Assembly (NCBI RefSeq): GCF_001660705.2
Contig: NZ_LYBV02000027.1
Location: 62,001-126,000, forward strand
DNA length: 64,000 nt
Direction of reading: 5' to 3'
From: Saccharicrinis aurantiacus
Lineage (GTDB): Bacteria; Bacteroidota; Bacteroidia; Bacteroidales; Marinilabiliaceae
Both the position numbers and the translations under genes were made by a program. The notes below the pieces were generated by a model. The model was not told the DNA's origin, did not search any database, and saw nothing but the letters and a program-made list of their open reading frames with translations. Numbering within the stretch: position 1 is the first letter of the stretch; each line of letters begins with the position of its first letter. Shown one piece after another: positions 9,571 through 18,692 of this stretch.

Positions 9571-12500
9571 GTGAAGAAAGTTGTAAAATATATAATATGG
9601 TTTCTAGTTGCATCATTAATGCTTCTACTGCTATTGTTGTTGCTTCTTCAAAGTACTCCTATCCGAAAAAAAGCCGCTAGTTTGGCCATGGAGGAGCTAA
9701 ATAAAAGCCTTCAAGGTACTTTCTCGATAGCAGGTGTTAGGGGTAACTTGTTTAACACAATCATCATTGATTCTATAATAATATCAGATTCTACCACCAC
9801 AGTTTTAACTGTGGATAAAATAGAGATGAATTACGATTTGTTAGCATTATTAGACAAGCAAATAGTAGTTGAGAATTTAATATTACAAAATCCGACTGCT
9901 AATATTCATCAGGCTAGCAAAAAATGGAATATTGTATCGGTTTTTAAACCGAATACTGTAAAAGAGAAAAAAGAGAGCCAACCTTTTCCATTTTCTATAT
10001 ACGGGAAAAGTATACGTGTAAATGGTTTGAGTAGTGATTTTATTACAAAATCGAAAGTAATCCCAGAGCACCTGGATCAATTAAATCTTGATGCTGCTTT
10101 TTCGATGATTAACGGTGCAATGTTTTTATCACTAAAACATCTCGATGTACAAACCCAGAAGCCCATTTATAAAATCGATGATTTAAGGTTTAATGCAGTG
10201 TATGATTCTTTGGGTTTTAGTGTTGATTCCTTATTGCTCAATACTCCAAAAAACCATATTGCCATCGGAGGTAATTATCTTAATTTGTATAAGCATACAG
10301 TTTCACTTCAGTCCGATAGTATCAATGTTTCTGAATTCGAAATGTTTATTCCTCAATTGTATTTTAAAACCTTACCTAAGGTTGATATTAATATTCGCAC
10401 TGAAGAATCTAAACTTTATTTGGAGTCAACCTTACGGCAGTTGTCTGAAGAAATAAATATTGAGGCTGTCTTTAATTTGGATGAATCAACACATAGTTTT
10501 ATTCATAATTCGCCTTATGATTTAAAGTTAAAATGTAAAAATATTCATCCTTCAAATTGGGGAATAAAGCAAAATTTGCCTATTGAGTTCAATGGAGATA
10601 TTCAGTTAAAAGGATCCGGATTCAAGTTTAAAGAGACTCCTATTAAATATCAATTTAACTTAAATGCAATAAATGCATATGGTTACGATGTTCAGCAGTT
10701 AAATGCTAAAGGTGTTTTGGAATACCCTAATGTAAATTCAGAAATTACAATTGTTGACCCTAAAATTAAAGCAGCTGCGAATATAGTTTTAACTGATTTT
10801 ATAAAAAAGCAAGAGTATTCCTTAATGGTGGATGCTGATTATTTCAATGGAAATGCATTTAATAAGAAACAACTTGATGAGTTAGGCGGAGCAATTTCAA
10901 TAGATGCAAACGGTTCTGGCTTTAATACAAACAGAGTGAATGCATCTGTAAATTTAAAATCCGACTCCTTGTATATAAAAGGAGTGACATTTAATAGCTT
11001 AATAAGTGATTTTAAAATAAATGATGGAGCTATAAAGGTGGATACTTTTTCTATGGGTAGAGGAGATGCACTAATTAATTCCTCTGGATATTATTCTTTC
11101 AAGAATAGAAATATTGAAGGAACCTATGCTCTTGAACTTGATAGTTTAAACATGTTGTATGCTTTAATTAATGATAGTAGTATTAACTCAAGTTTAATGG
11201 CTGAGGGTACGGTTACTGGGGCTACAGATTCATTGTTATTGAGTTGTAAATATCTTTTTAAGGATGTAGTTAGGAGTACCGTTAAACTCGATACTTTGGT
11301 GGGAGAAGCATCATTAATCATTGCAGATTCTTTAGTGGCAAATTCCAAATTCCAAACTTCCGGATTATTATTAGGGTCTACGCACGTAGATAGTTTAAAG
11401 GCAAGCGTTGCGTATACAAAAAATGAAATAGAGGCTCATTTAAAAGCTATTAAAACAGATACTCTTACAATCGATGTAGATTCAAAGATTTTGCTAAGTG
11501 ACAGCATAACAATTCAGGTTCCGTATGCTTTTATTGAAACTCCTTTTTTCGATATTCAGAGTAGGTATCAATCCATGGCGTTTGTTATCGATTCAAGTAA
11601 TATAAAATGTGTAGATGTAGCCTTTGTTGGAACAGAAAATGAAAAAGATTATGAATTAAATATATTAGGAAACTTCAATCCTAAGGGATATTCTGACTTA
11701 AATTTAAGTGTTGATAATTTTAGACTAAACATCCTAAACCAAATAATTAAGGAACGAGATTTTCAGGGACTAGTTTCTTATAATGCAAACCTAATAGGTG
11801 AGGGACGTAATCCTAGTTTTACTTCGTCTTTAAAAATCGATGAGGCGCAATACGATTGGATCAACCCCAATGTTGTTAATTTAGATTTCAATATTCTGAA
11901 TCAACAAGCAAAAGCCGATTTATTATTGCTTGATAAAGCAAACGATACCCTTGCTGTAGATTTTAGTTTTCCGGTTTCTTTAAATTTTAAAGATTCTGAA
12001 ATAGGCGTAAAAGATACTTTCGATATTAGTGGAAATGTGCATTCATCAAGGGTTAATTTGAGCGAATATACCAATCATAATAATAAAGGTATTGTTTTAG
12101 ATGGTGATGCTGTACTTAATTTTACAGTTGGAGGAACCAATGTGAAACCACTATATTCTGGATATTTATCCTTAATTGATGGTTTGTTTAATATGGAAAA
12201 ATATGGGATTAGTTATCACGATATTAATGCATCAATAAATGCTAATAACAGCCAGTTCGGAGTAGATTCATTAATAATGAAATCGGGTAATGGTTATTTA
12301 AGAGTTAATGGAACTACAGAAATAAATGATTCAATATTATCCGGAAAATATGGTAATCTCGATTTTAATTTGGAAGCTAAAAATTTTCATGTTTCAAATA
12401 TAAAGGCTCACGATATTGTTATAGATGCGAATGCGCAATTAAAGTCAATAAACGATAGTGTTACGTACACGGGTAAAATTGATGTGTTACGCTCCAGTTT

Positions 12501-13479
12501 TTTCTTGCCCGATTTAGCTAGTTCGCAAAACTCAAAAGAGCAGGAAAAGCCTTTGTTAGTTCAAGCACTTAGAGCTCAAAGTGGCGATAGTCTATTTGTT
12601 GATGAACAAGGCCTTCGTTCTGATACTGTCAGTTTCTCTAATAGCGATTTTGTTGTACAAGAGCTGTTTGGTAGTTTAAAGATTATCATCCCTAAAAACA
12701 CGTGGGTTAAGAGTGATGTACTTAAACTAGAAATTAATGGGGATATTGATGTGGTTAAAACGGGTCGTTTTTTCGAACTGTTTGGCTATATACAAGTCTC
12801 AAGAGGTTCATATTATCTATATGGTAGGCGATTTAATTTAGAGGGTGGAGAAATTAACTTTACCGGTGGAGAAACCTTTGAGCCAAGCTTGAATTTGAAA
12901 GCTGAATATGTTTTTAGAGGTGCTGATAAGGATGTGCAAACACTAACCTTAAATATATTAGGCACAGTAGTAGAACCCGAATTAAGTTTTTTAATTGACG
13001 GAAGAAGTATTACGGAGAGTGATGCAATTTCTTATATAATATACAATCGCTCTTCTGATGAAATAGGATACGATAATCAAAAAGGATTGGCCTCAGCAGT
13101 TTCCTCCGGAATTATGACAAAAATGGTATCTTCGCAATTGAGTAAAACTTTGGGTAATCAGCTAAATTTAGATATGATTGAGCTCAATACCGAAGATAAT
13201 TTTCAGAGTATGGATTTTGTGGTAGGTAAATACATTACTAAAGATCTATTTATGAAGTATCAACGAGGTTTTGGTGAAAATAATAATAATGAAATTACAC
13301 CGGAATCTGTTACTTTAGAGTATGAGGTAATTGATAATTTGTACTTTCAGGTGCAAAGCGGAAGCTCAAAAACTTCGGGAATTGATGTAACCCTTAAGTT
13401 TGAAAAAGAAAACAATTGGGATAATACATCTAAATCTCGAAAAGAGAAACGTAAAGAAAAGCGAAATCTAAAAAAGTAA
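9571..13479 (+). CDS. tamB: TamB-like translocation/assembly module protein
   Basis: 1302-aa AsmA-like, inner-membrane-anchored periplasmic protein that partners the Omp85 protein encoded just upstream. It begins with a GTG at 9571. Residues 9-27 form a leucine-rich transmembrane helix. A long region of repeated beta segments follows, typical of the groove-shaped TamB/AsmA fold thought to carry phospholipids between membranes. The conserved TamB C-terminal domain (about 1000-1290) includes FELFGYIQVSRGSYYLYGRRF, GGEINFTGG and LNILGTVVEPELSFLIDGRSI. The last residues are very basic (SRKEKRKEKRNLKK). Spacing suggests co-transcription with the TamA gene and the TPR gene that starts 6 bp downstream. 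Confidence 0.88.
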   Translation: MKKVVKYIIWFLVASLMLLLLLLLLLQSTPIRKKAASLAMEELNKSLQGTFSIAGVRGNLFNTIIIDSIIISDSTTTVLTVDKIEMNYDLLALLDKQIVVENLILQNPTANIHQASKKWNIVSVFKPNTVKEKKESQPFPFSIYGKSIRVNGLSSDFITKSKVIPEHLDQLNLDAAFSMINGAMFLSLKHLDVQTQKPIYKIDDLRFNAVYDSLGFSVDSLLLNTPKNHIAIGGNYLNLYKHTVSLQSDSINVSEFEMFIPQLYFKTLPKVDINIRTEESKLYLESTLRQLSEEINIEAVFNLDESTHSFIHNSPYDLKLKCKNIHPSNWGIKQNLPIEFNGDIQLKGSGFKFKETPIKYQFNLNAINAYGYDVQQLNAKGVLEYPNVNSEITIVDPKIKAAANIVLTDFIKKQEYSLMVDADYFNGNAFNKKQLDELGGAISIDANGSGFNTNRVNASVNLKSDSLYIKGVTFNSLISDFKINDGAIKVDTFSMGRGDALINSSGYYSFKNRNIEGTYALELDSLNMLYALINDSSINSSLMAEGTVTGATDSLLLSCKYLFKDVVRSTVKLDTLVGEASLIIADSLVANSKFQTSGLLLGSTHVDSLKASVAYTKNEIEAHLKAIKTDTLTIDVDSKILLSDSITIQVPYAFIETPFFDIQSRYQSMAFVIDSSNIKCVDVAFVGTENEKDYELNILGNFNPKGYSDLNLSVDNFRLNILNQIIKERDFQGLVSYNANLIGEGRNPSFTSSLKIDEAQYDWINPNVVNLDFNILNQQAKADLLLLDKANDTLAVDFSFPVSLNFKDSEIGVKDTFDISGNVHSSRVNLSEYTNHNNKGIVLDGDAVLNFTVGGTNVKPLYSGYLSLIDGLFNMEKYGISYHDINASINANNSQFGVDSLIMKSGNGYLRVNGTTEINDSILSGKYGNLDFNLEAKNFHVSNIKAHDIVIDANAQLKSINDSVTYTGKIDVLRSSFFLPDLASSQNSKEQEKPLLVQALRAQSGDSLFVDEQGLRSDTVSFSNSDFVVQELFGSLKIIIPKNTWVKSDVLKLEINGDIDVVKTGRFFELFGYIQVSRGSYYLYGRRFNLEGGEINFTGGETFEPSLNLKAEYVFRGADKDVQTLTLNILGTVVEPELSFLIDGRSITESDAISYIIYNRSSDEIGYDNQKGLASAVSSGIMTKMVSSQLSKTLGNQLNLDMIELNTEDNFQSMDFVVGKYITKDLFMKYQRGFGENNNNEITPESVTLEYEVIDNLYFQVQSGSSKTSGIDVTLKFEKENNWDNTSKSRKEKRKEKRNLKK

Positions 13480-13485
13480 AATCGC

Positions 13486-15681
13486 ATGGAAATTCAGGAA
13501 ATAAAAAAGTTAAATCAAGAAATCAATAATGCCTTGTGCAAAAAGCAAATAAAAGATGCTTTGGCAATGATTGGTAATTTAGCCAAGCAATTTCAAAGTG
13601 GTAGTATTATTGATGATCATTATAATATACAATTTACCTATAAAAGTTTGCTCTCCTATGCTGTTGAGGGAGTAAACGATCCTGAGCAACAAAAAATGTA
13701 TGATAAAATTATTGGTGATACATTTAATTTATCCGACCGTTTGTTTTCGTTTATCTACAAGCAAAAATCGAGTGATTATTTATATCAGTTAAGACGGCAA
13801 TCTGACAATGCTAATTCAGTTGAGAATGTAATAAGTAATTTTTATGATGCTTTAGAACGTGATGCATTAGCTGGTCAGATTGGTCAGCAGTCGAATACTG
13901 CCGATGAAAGCATTAAACACATTTTCAACAAATTATTTTCTGTTCATGATATTAGTTTATCCGAACATAAGGCTATTGTAGGTATATTATTAGATGAAGA
14001 TGTAAACTATACATACCGAGCGCTTTTTGTTTCAGCCATCACTGTGGGACTTTTGCAAGAGTTTACGTTAGAAAAGTTGTTGGTTTTATTTGAAGTTTGT
14101 TCCAGTAAAACTCAAGAAGTGCGACAGCGATCTTTGGTTGGTTTAATTTTGAGTTTATATAAATATGATGATCGCTTAAAGTATTATCCAACCATAACAA
14201 AACGTATCGACTTATTAGTTGATGATGAAAAAAACATCAAGGCTATTTCGTCTCTACTTATTAATTTAATTAGAACTAGAGAAACAGAAAAAATCATAAC
14301 CAAGTTGAACGAAGAAATTTTGCCAGAAGTGGTAAAAATGCATCCTAATCTTCGTAATAAGTTGGATATTGATGATATGATTGGTGAAAAATTTATTGAA
14401 GGAGAAAATCCTGATTGGGAAGATTTCTTTAAAGATTCACCAGAATTAAAAAGTAAGCTTGAGGAAATTACCGAGTGGCAAATGGAAGGTGCCGATGTGT
14501 TTTTAAGTACATTTAAAACACTTAAACATTTTCCATTTTTTAATGATGTACATAATTGGTTAATCCCTTTCGATGTGAAAAATCCTGCTTTAGCTCCAAA
14601 TTATGGAGACGATCAGTTTATTTTTGGTAGTAAATCGGTGCAAGAGAGTTTAACAAAATCAGGATTCTTATGTAATTCTGATAAATATTCATTATTCCTA
14701 AGCGTTCCTTTTATGCCATCGTTTCAAAAAGATATGATGGCTAAAATGTTTGAGCAACAGCTCGAGCAAATAGAAGATATTGAAAAAGATGATTCCTTAG
14801 TTAAACCAGATAAAAAGGAAGCCAATATAAATAACCGTTATATACAAGACCTTTATCGTTTGTATAAATTATATCCGCATCGCAATCAATTTGAAGATGT
14901 TTTTGCATGGAAGATGGCTTTTCACAAAAAGCAGTTCTTTTCTATTCTATTTAAAGATCAATCCTATCTCCGTCAAATTGGAGAGTTCTATTTCAAAAAG
15001 CAGTATTATCTCGAGGCTTCTGAGGTTTTTGCAATTCTATTAGCTGATAATAGTAGTCATGTTGAGTTAATTCAAAAATCGGCATATAGTTTACAGCAAG
15101 TTGGTAAATACACTGAAGCTCTGGACTTATACCTCAGAGCAGATATTTTAAAGCCCGATCAGCTGTGGACCATTAAGAAAATTGCCTTGATGTATAAATC
15201 TATAGGGAAACCTCAGGAATCCTTAAATTATTATCTGCAAGCAGAAAAAATAAAACCTGAGGATTTACACACTCAGGCTCTTATAGGTCATTGTCATCTT
15301 GATCTTAAAAACTATAAAGATGCACTGAAGTATTATTTCAAGGTGGAATACTTAGATTCAACTAACACTAAGGTATGGAGTCCAATTGCTTGGTGTTCGT
15401 TTGTGTCCGGAAATTTTGAACAAGCAGAAAAGTATTATCAGAAATTATTGATTAGCTCCTCAAATAATCAAGATTTAATTAATATTGGGCATGTTTATCT
15501 TTGTTTAAAAGATAGAAAACAAGCGTTAGTGTATTACAAGAAGGCCATTAATTTAATGAATAATAGTGAAGAATTCTTCAATACATTTTACGAAGATAAA
15601 GAACAACTTATTCTGAATGGTGTAGATGAATTAGACTTGCCAATAATAATAGATCAATTAAAGTATAGCATAGAAGAGTAA
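13486..15681 (+). CDS. Large tetratricopeptide-repeat protein
   Basis: 731-aa protein without a signal peptide, likely cytoplasmic. The first 490 residues are helical and have no clear family match. From about 500 to 700 there are five or six TPR units: YYLEASEVFAILLADNSSHVEL, YTEALDLYLRADILKPDQ, PQESLNYYLQAEKIKPED, YKDALKYYFKVEYLDSTN, FEQAEKYYQKLL and RKQALVYYKKAI. TPRs bind protein partners; the partner here is unknown. It lies in the envelope operon and its stop codon overlaps the start of the DUF3859 gene by one base (TAATG). Translation of the two is therefore probably coupled, and the products may interact. Confidence 0.85.
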   Translation: MEIQEIKKLNQEINNALCKKQIKDALAMIGNLAKQFQSGSIIDDHYNIQFTYKSLLSYAVEGVNDPEQQKMYDKIIGDTFNLSDRLFSFIYKQKSSDYLYQLRRQSDNANSVENVISNFYDALERDALAGQIGQQSNTADESIKHIFNKLFSVHDISLSEHKAIVGILLDEDVNYTYRALFVSAITVGLLQEFTLEKLLVLFEVCSSKTQEVRQRSLVGLILSLYKYDDRLKYYPTITKRIDLLVDDEKNIKAISSLLINLIRTRETEKIITKLNEEILPEVVKMHPNLRNKLDIDDMIGEKFIEGENPDWEDFFKDSPELKSKLEEITEWQMEGADVFLSTFKTLKHFPFFNDVHNWLIPFDVKNPALAPNYGDDQFIFGSKSVQESLTKSGFLCNSDKYSLFLSVPFMPSFQKDMMAKMFEQQLEQIEDIEKDDSLVKPDKKEANINNRYIQDLYRLYKLYPHRNQFEDVFAWKMAFHKKQFFSILFKDQSYLRQIGEFYFKKQYYLEASEVFAILLADNSSHVELIQKSAYSLQQVGKYTEALDLYLRADILKPDQLWTIKKIALMYKSIGKPQESLNYYLQAEKIKPEDLHTQALIGHCHLDLKNYKDALKYYFKVEYLDSTNTKVWSPIAWCSFVSGNFEQAEKYYQKLLISSSNNQDLINIGHVYLCLKDRKQALVYYKKAINLMNNSEEFFNTFYEDKEQLILNGVDELDLPIIIDQLKYSIEE

Positions 15682-16076
15682 TGGCGAAAAAGAAAGTTAG
15701 CACAGAATTATATAGCTACGGAGTATATTCGAGATGGGATAGAGGTACTAAGGAATTACCTAAATTATTGGATATAACAGATCAAATACCATTGGAGCTT
15801 GATGTGGAATTTGGTTACGTGATAATTATTAAAGGAGCTAAAGGGAAGAGAGTAAAGTATAGAATTGATCATCCTCCATTTAAGGATGATCAAGGAAAGG
15901 TAGAACCTTCTTTTACTGGAGAATATTTTATTAATTCAAACGACTATGAGTTCTTTTTGGGAGATACCATATGGGCTCCCATCGAAGACAAACAAGGTGA
16001 ATGGTGCTTAACTACATGGTTGGATGGTAAAATTATAGCTAAAAAATCTTTATTTATAAAAAGTCTTTATAAATAA
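15681..16076 (+). CDS. DUF3859 domain protein
   Basis: 131-aa protein matching DUF3859: SYGVYSRWDRG near the N-terminus, then DQIPLELDVEFGYVIIIKGAKGKRVKYRIDHPP (split here over residues about 30-62), and DTIWAPIEDKQGEWCLTTWLDG near the end. There is no signal peptide. Function is unknown. The start codon overlaps the TPR gene's stop codon, and this gene closes the operon. It is followed by a minus-strand small gene only 4 bp away, so transcription converges here without an obvious terminator hairpin. Confidence 0.85.
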   Translation: MAKKKVSTELYSYGVYSRWDRGTKELPKLLDITDQIPLELDVEFGYVIIIKGAKGKRVKYRIDHPPFKDDQGKVEPSFTGEYFINSNDYEFFLGDTIWAPIEDKQGEWCLTTWLDGKIIAKKSLFIKSLYK

Positions 16077-16080
16077 AGGT

Positions 16081-16245
16081 TTAAGCTAAAACTACAGAAA
16101 TTAAAAAGAAGGTAAATCCTAAAAGTGCTATAACTAATAATACTTCAATAACAAGAAACCAAAATATCTTTCTTTTTAATTTAATAGTTGTATCCTCCGT
16201 CTTCCTAAACATATCTCCCAAATTTTTTAAACTATAACTCATCAT
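16081..16245 (-). CDS. Small single-pass membrane protein (54 aa)
   Basis: A 54-codon open frame with tandem ATGs at 16245 and 16242. The first 28 residues are soluble and charged (MMSYSLKNLGDMFRKTEDT, then IKLKRK). The last 26 are a continuous hydrophobic helix (FWFLVIEVLLVIALLGFTFF and LISVVLA) ending at the stop. Positive charges just before the helix suggest the N-terminus stays in the cytoplasm. The layout (soluble head, KLKRK, tail anchor) and the strict helix make a real gene likely despite its size. Function is unknown, and it converges with the DUF3859 gene. Confidence 0.55.
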   Translation of the reverse strand: MMSYSLKNLGDMFRKTEDTTIKLKRKIFWFLVIEVLLVIALLGFTFFLISVVLA

Positions 16246-17075
16246 CTTTTATTATAATATTATCTCAAATTATTGATGTGTTTTTATAATGCATCCATTG
16301 CTTAAACACCTGCAAATTGAAAATAATTAATCGTTAATTAATGTTATTTAGCGAGAAGAAAACTGCTTTTCGCCCTTGCTATATTTTTAAAACTATTAAA
16401 AAAGCTACTGTTACACAAGTTAAAAAACGCTAATTGTACATATTCCCCCTATATTTAGTACAGATACACCACCTAATTGGACTTACAGGAAATCATGTGA
16501 ACTTAAAAAGAATAAAAGTGAACTATCAAACACATTTCACCACCCTAAAACGACTTTTTTAACCCTATAATAATAGCATTCATAAGCGGGTGTAATTAAC
16601 AAATGATAACGAATACCACAATTAGGCATTAATAAATATAACGTTATTTTATAAACGTTCTATCATTAGATGTTGTCGAGTGTGATCGAATTTTTATATA
16701 AGATTTTATCCAATAAGGTAGGACTAATCACTCATTAGAAACCAAGGCTATGATAAAATTACAATTAGAGATATAATTACCAGTATGTACTGTATTAAAA
16801 GAATTGTAGTTGGAAATTCGAGTTTAATTTTGAGTTTGTTCATGATGGGTGTTTGTTAAAGGGTTTATTATAAAGATAGTTAATATACATGGTACCTCAT
16901 TCGCTAAATGAAACTAATTAGTGGAGTGCCCTTTTTTTTATATAAACTAGTCTGTTTTGTAAATAAAGCATATAAGTTTTTACTATTGAAAGAAAATTAT
17001 GTTTGTAAGTTACTACCATAATCGTTACTTTCACATTTCATAATTAGTATACCAAGGCTACATATCTGAATAAAA
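16246..17075 (+). other. 830-bp AT-rich intergenic region upstream of the LytTR regulator
   Basis: There is no gene longer than about 25 codons here. Visible items are a loose hairpin near 16350-16372 (GCGAGAAG / CTTTTCGC, one mismatch), a 24-codon open frame at 16784-16858 and a terminator-like structure at 16891-16939. The last two together could be a short independent transcript (small RNA or leader peptide). No Bacteroidota promoter with both boxes was found in front of it. Confidence 0.4.
16891..16939 (+). terminator. Terminator-like hairpin with T8 tract, no gene in front
   Basis: Arms GGTACCTCATT (16891-16901) and AGTGGAGTGCC (16920-16930) pair with several G-U pairs and one mismatch. 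An inner CATT/AATG pairing exists, and the hairpin is followed by eight T residues. On the plus strand it would end a short transcript from 16.7-16.9 kb, since no annotated gene reads into it. Confidence 0.5.
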
Positions 17076-17816
17076 ATGTTGAGAACCATTATTGTTGATG
17101 ACGAAAATAGTGCTCGTCAGAGTATTAAAAAAATACTAGAAATGTATTTGAACGATGTAGTAGAGGTAGTCGGTATGACCGATAATCTTGATTCTGCAGT
17201 TTCGTTAATAAAAAAAGAATCACCAGGACTTGTATTTATGGATATATCGATGCCTCAACAATCGGGCTTAGATGTATTTAATTATTTTGATGTCATAAAT
17301 TTTGATGTGGTATTTATTACCGCACATAATCAGTATGCTGTAGATGCCGTTGGTTTAGGAGCTTCTGGTTATATTCTAAAACCGATTAAGCCAAAAGATT
17401 TAGTAGATACAGTTCTTAAAATAAACATGAAGCGTAAAACCAAACCAAATGAGCCAAAAAATGGCGATTTGGATTATGGTTATAGTAAGTTGATGGTAAA
17501 TCATCAGAAGGGTGTTCACATTGTTGCTTATAATGAAATACGAGCTATTGAAGCAGACGGCAATTATTGTAAAATATATAAGGCTGATGGTGAGCCATTG
17601 TACGTGTCAAAAACAATAGGTAGTGTTGAGGAAAAATTACCAGAGTCACATTTTTTTAGGGTGCATAGATCGTGCTTGATAAATATTAATTACGTATCTG
17701 AAATTGATAAGGAAAAAAATATAATTCGCTTGGGAGAATTAGAAATGCCCTTAGCAGCTATTAATTTTAAACCACTAATTGAGCATATTTCTAAAATAGC
17801 TAACAGTTTTATTTAA
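17076..17816 (+). CDS. LytTR-family response regulator
   Basis: 246-aa two-component response regulator. The receiver domain (about 1-120) has acidic residues D8 and D9, phosphoacceptor D56 in LVFMDISMP, T82 in FITAHN and K102 in YILKPIKP, so all key residues are present. The LytTR DNA-binding domain (about 140-243) includes IRAIEADGNYCKIY, VSKTIGSVEEKLPESHFFRVHRS and CLININYVSEID. It would bind DNA when phosphorylated. No histidine kinase gene is adjacent, so this is an orphan regulator in this window. The start ATG at 17076 gives the expected receiver N-terminus (MLRTIIVDDE). Confidence 0.92.
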   Translation: MLRTIIVDDENSARQSIKKILEMYLNDVVEVVGMTDNLDSAVSLIKKESPGLVFMDISMPQQSGLDVFNYFDVINFDVVFITAHNQYAVDAVGLGASGYILKPIKPKDLVDTVLKINMKRKTKPNEPKNGDLDYGYSKLMVNHQKGVHIVAYNEIRAIEADGNYCKIYKADGEPLYVSKTIGSVEEKLPESHFFRVHRSCLININYVSEIDKEKNIIRLGELEMPLAAINFKPLIEHISKIANSFI

Positions 17817-18063
17817 TTTTTGATAAATCTCTTATTTCGAATTCAACTACTTTACTGAAGTCTATTTTATTTGATTCAAATTCTTCATCATAAATGAATA
17901 AGTAACCGTTAACCAGCTCGCTAGGTTTTTCTTTTTTGCCTTTATACTTCTTGAAATATGTCTTTATCTTTTTAACCTCACTTTCGTGGATGGCAACAAC
18001 GCACTCTAAGGCAGTGTTCTCAAACAATATATGTTCGTTTTTTATGCTTCTTAATATACCCAT
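17809..18063 (-). CDS. Hypothetical protein (84 aa)
   Basis: Short, soluble, lysine-rich protein with no recognised family. It mixes beta-like and charged segments (ECVVAIHESEVKKIKTYF, ELVNGYLFIYDEEFES, KVVEFEIRDLSKIK). It starts 1 bp after the stop of the 160-aa gene on the same strand, so the two form a pair that is probably co-transcribed. Its 3' end overlaps the convergent LytTR gene by 8 bp. Good codon use and the tight pairing support a real gene. Function is unknown. Confidence 0.6.
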   Translation of the reverse strand: MGILRSIKNEHILFENTALECVVAIHESEVKKIKTYFKKYKGKKEKPSELVNGYLFIYDEEFESNKIDFSKVVEFEIRDLSKIK

Positions 18064-18064
18064 A

Positions 18065-18547
18065 TTATAGTTTTATTTTCTCTAAATCGTCTTCGTAATC
18101 TAATTTGATATCTTCATGCAGAGTATCCATTGCTTTATAAATATTACTTACTTGGCGCTCATATAAATTCTTGAGTACTTTGCTATTTTTAAAAGGAACA
18201 TTACAGTTTTTCATTACATAACAAAAGTGAATCAGTAATTCAATTTGAGTTGTTTTTTTACCTGAATATTTAATATGCTTAGTGACAATTCTAAGCACCT
18301 TGCGAATGGTCTTTTTTGCAAAGTATAAGGTGTTTTTATTTATACCTTTAAAACCATCTTCAATTTCTAGTTTAATCTCATTAATGTAATTTTCTTCGTC
18401 AGAGGCTTCGTATAGCAGGTAGTGTAATAACTCTTTATTTTCTTTTTTATACTTAGCTAAGCGTATACAATGCTCAACTAACACTTCTTTCGGAAGATCT
18501 TTGAGTTCTTTTTTTATTGTACTTATGCTATTTGTTTTAATGGGCAT
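18065..18547 (-). CDS. Hypothetical helical protein, DUF6155-like
   Basis: 160-aa, all-helical, charged, soluble protein. The N-terminal phrase TIKKELKDLPKEVLVEHCIRLAKY resembles the start of DUF6155 proteins as I recall them, but I cannot confirm this. Later parts include FAKKTIRKVLRIVTKHIKYS and IELLIHFCYVMKNC. It lies upstream of and adjacent to the 84-aa gene. There is no catalytic motif visible and no signal peptide. Function is unknown. Confidence 0.65.
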   Translation of the reverse strand: MPIKTNSISTIKKELKDLPKEVLVEHCIRLAKYKKENKELLHYLLYEASDEENYINEIKLEIEDGFKGINKNTLYFAKKTIRKVLRIVTKHIKYSGKKTTQIELLIHFCYVMKNCNVPFKNSKVLKNLYERQVSNIYKAMDTLHEDIKLDYEDDLEKIKL

Positions 18548-18692
18548 TTAACTTACCAATTAAGTTATCTAAATTAAATATCGTTCAAATATACATTAAG
18601 AAAGTGGTACAAATTAATTATTATCGATTATTCAAGTTGAAATTCTATAATGCCCAAATGCACTTGGGCATCATATTTCATGAAGTATACAT

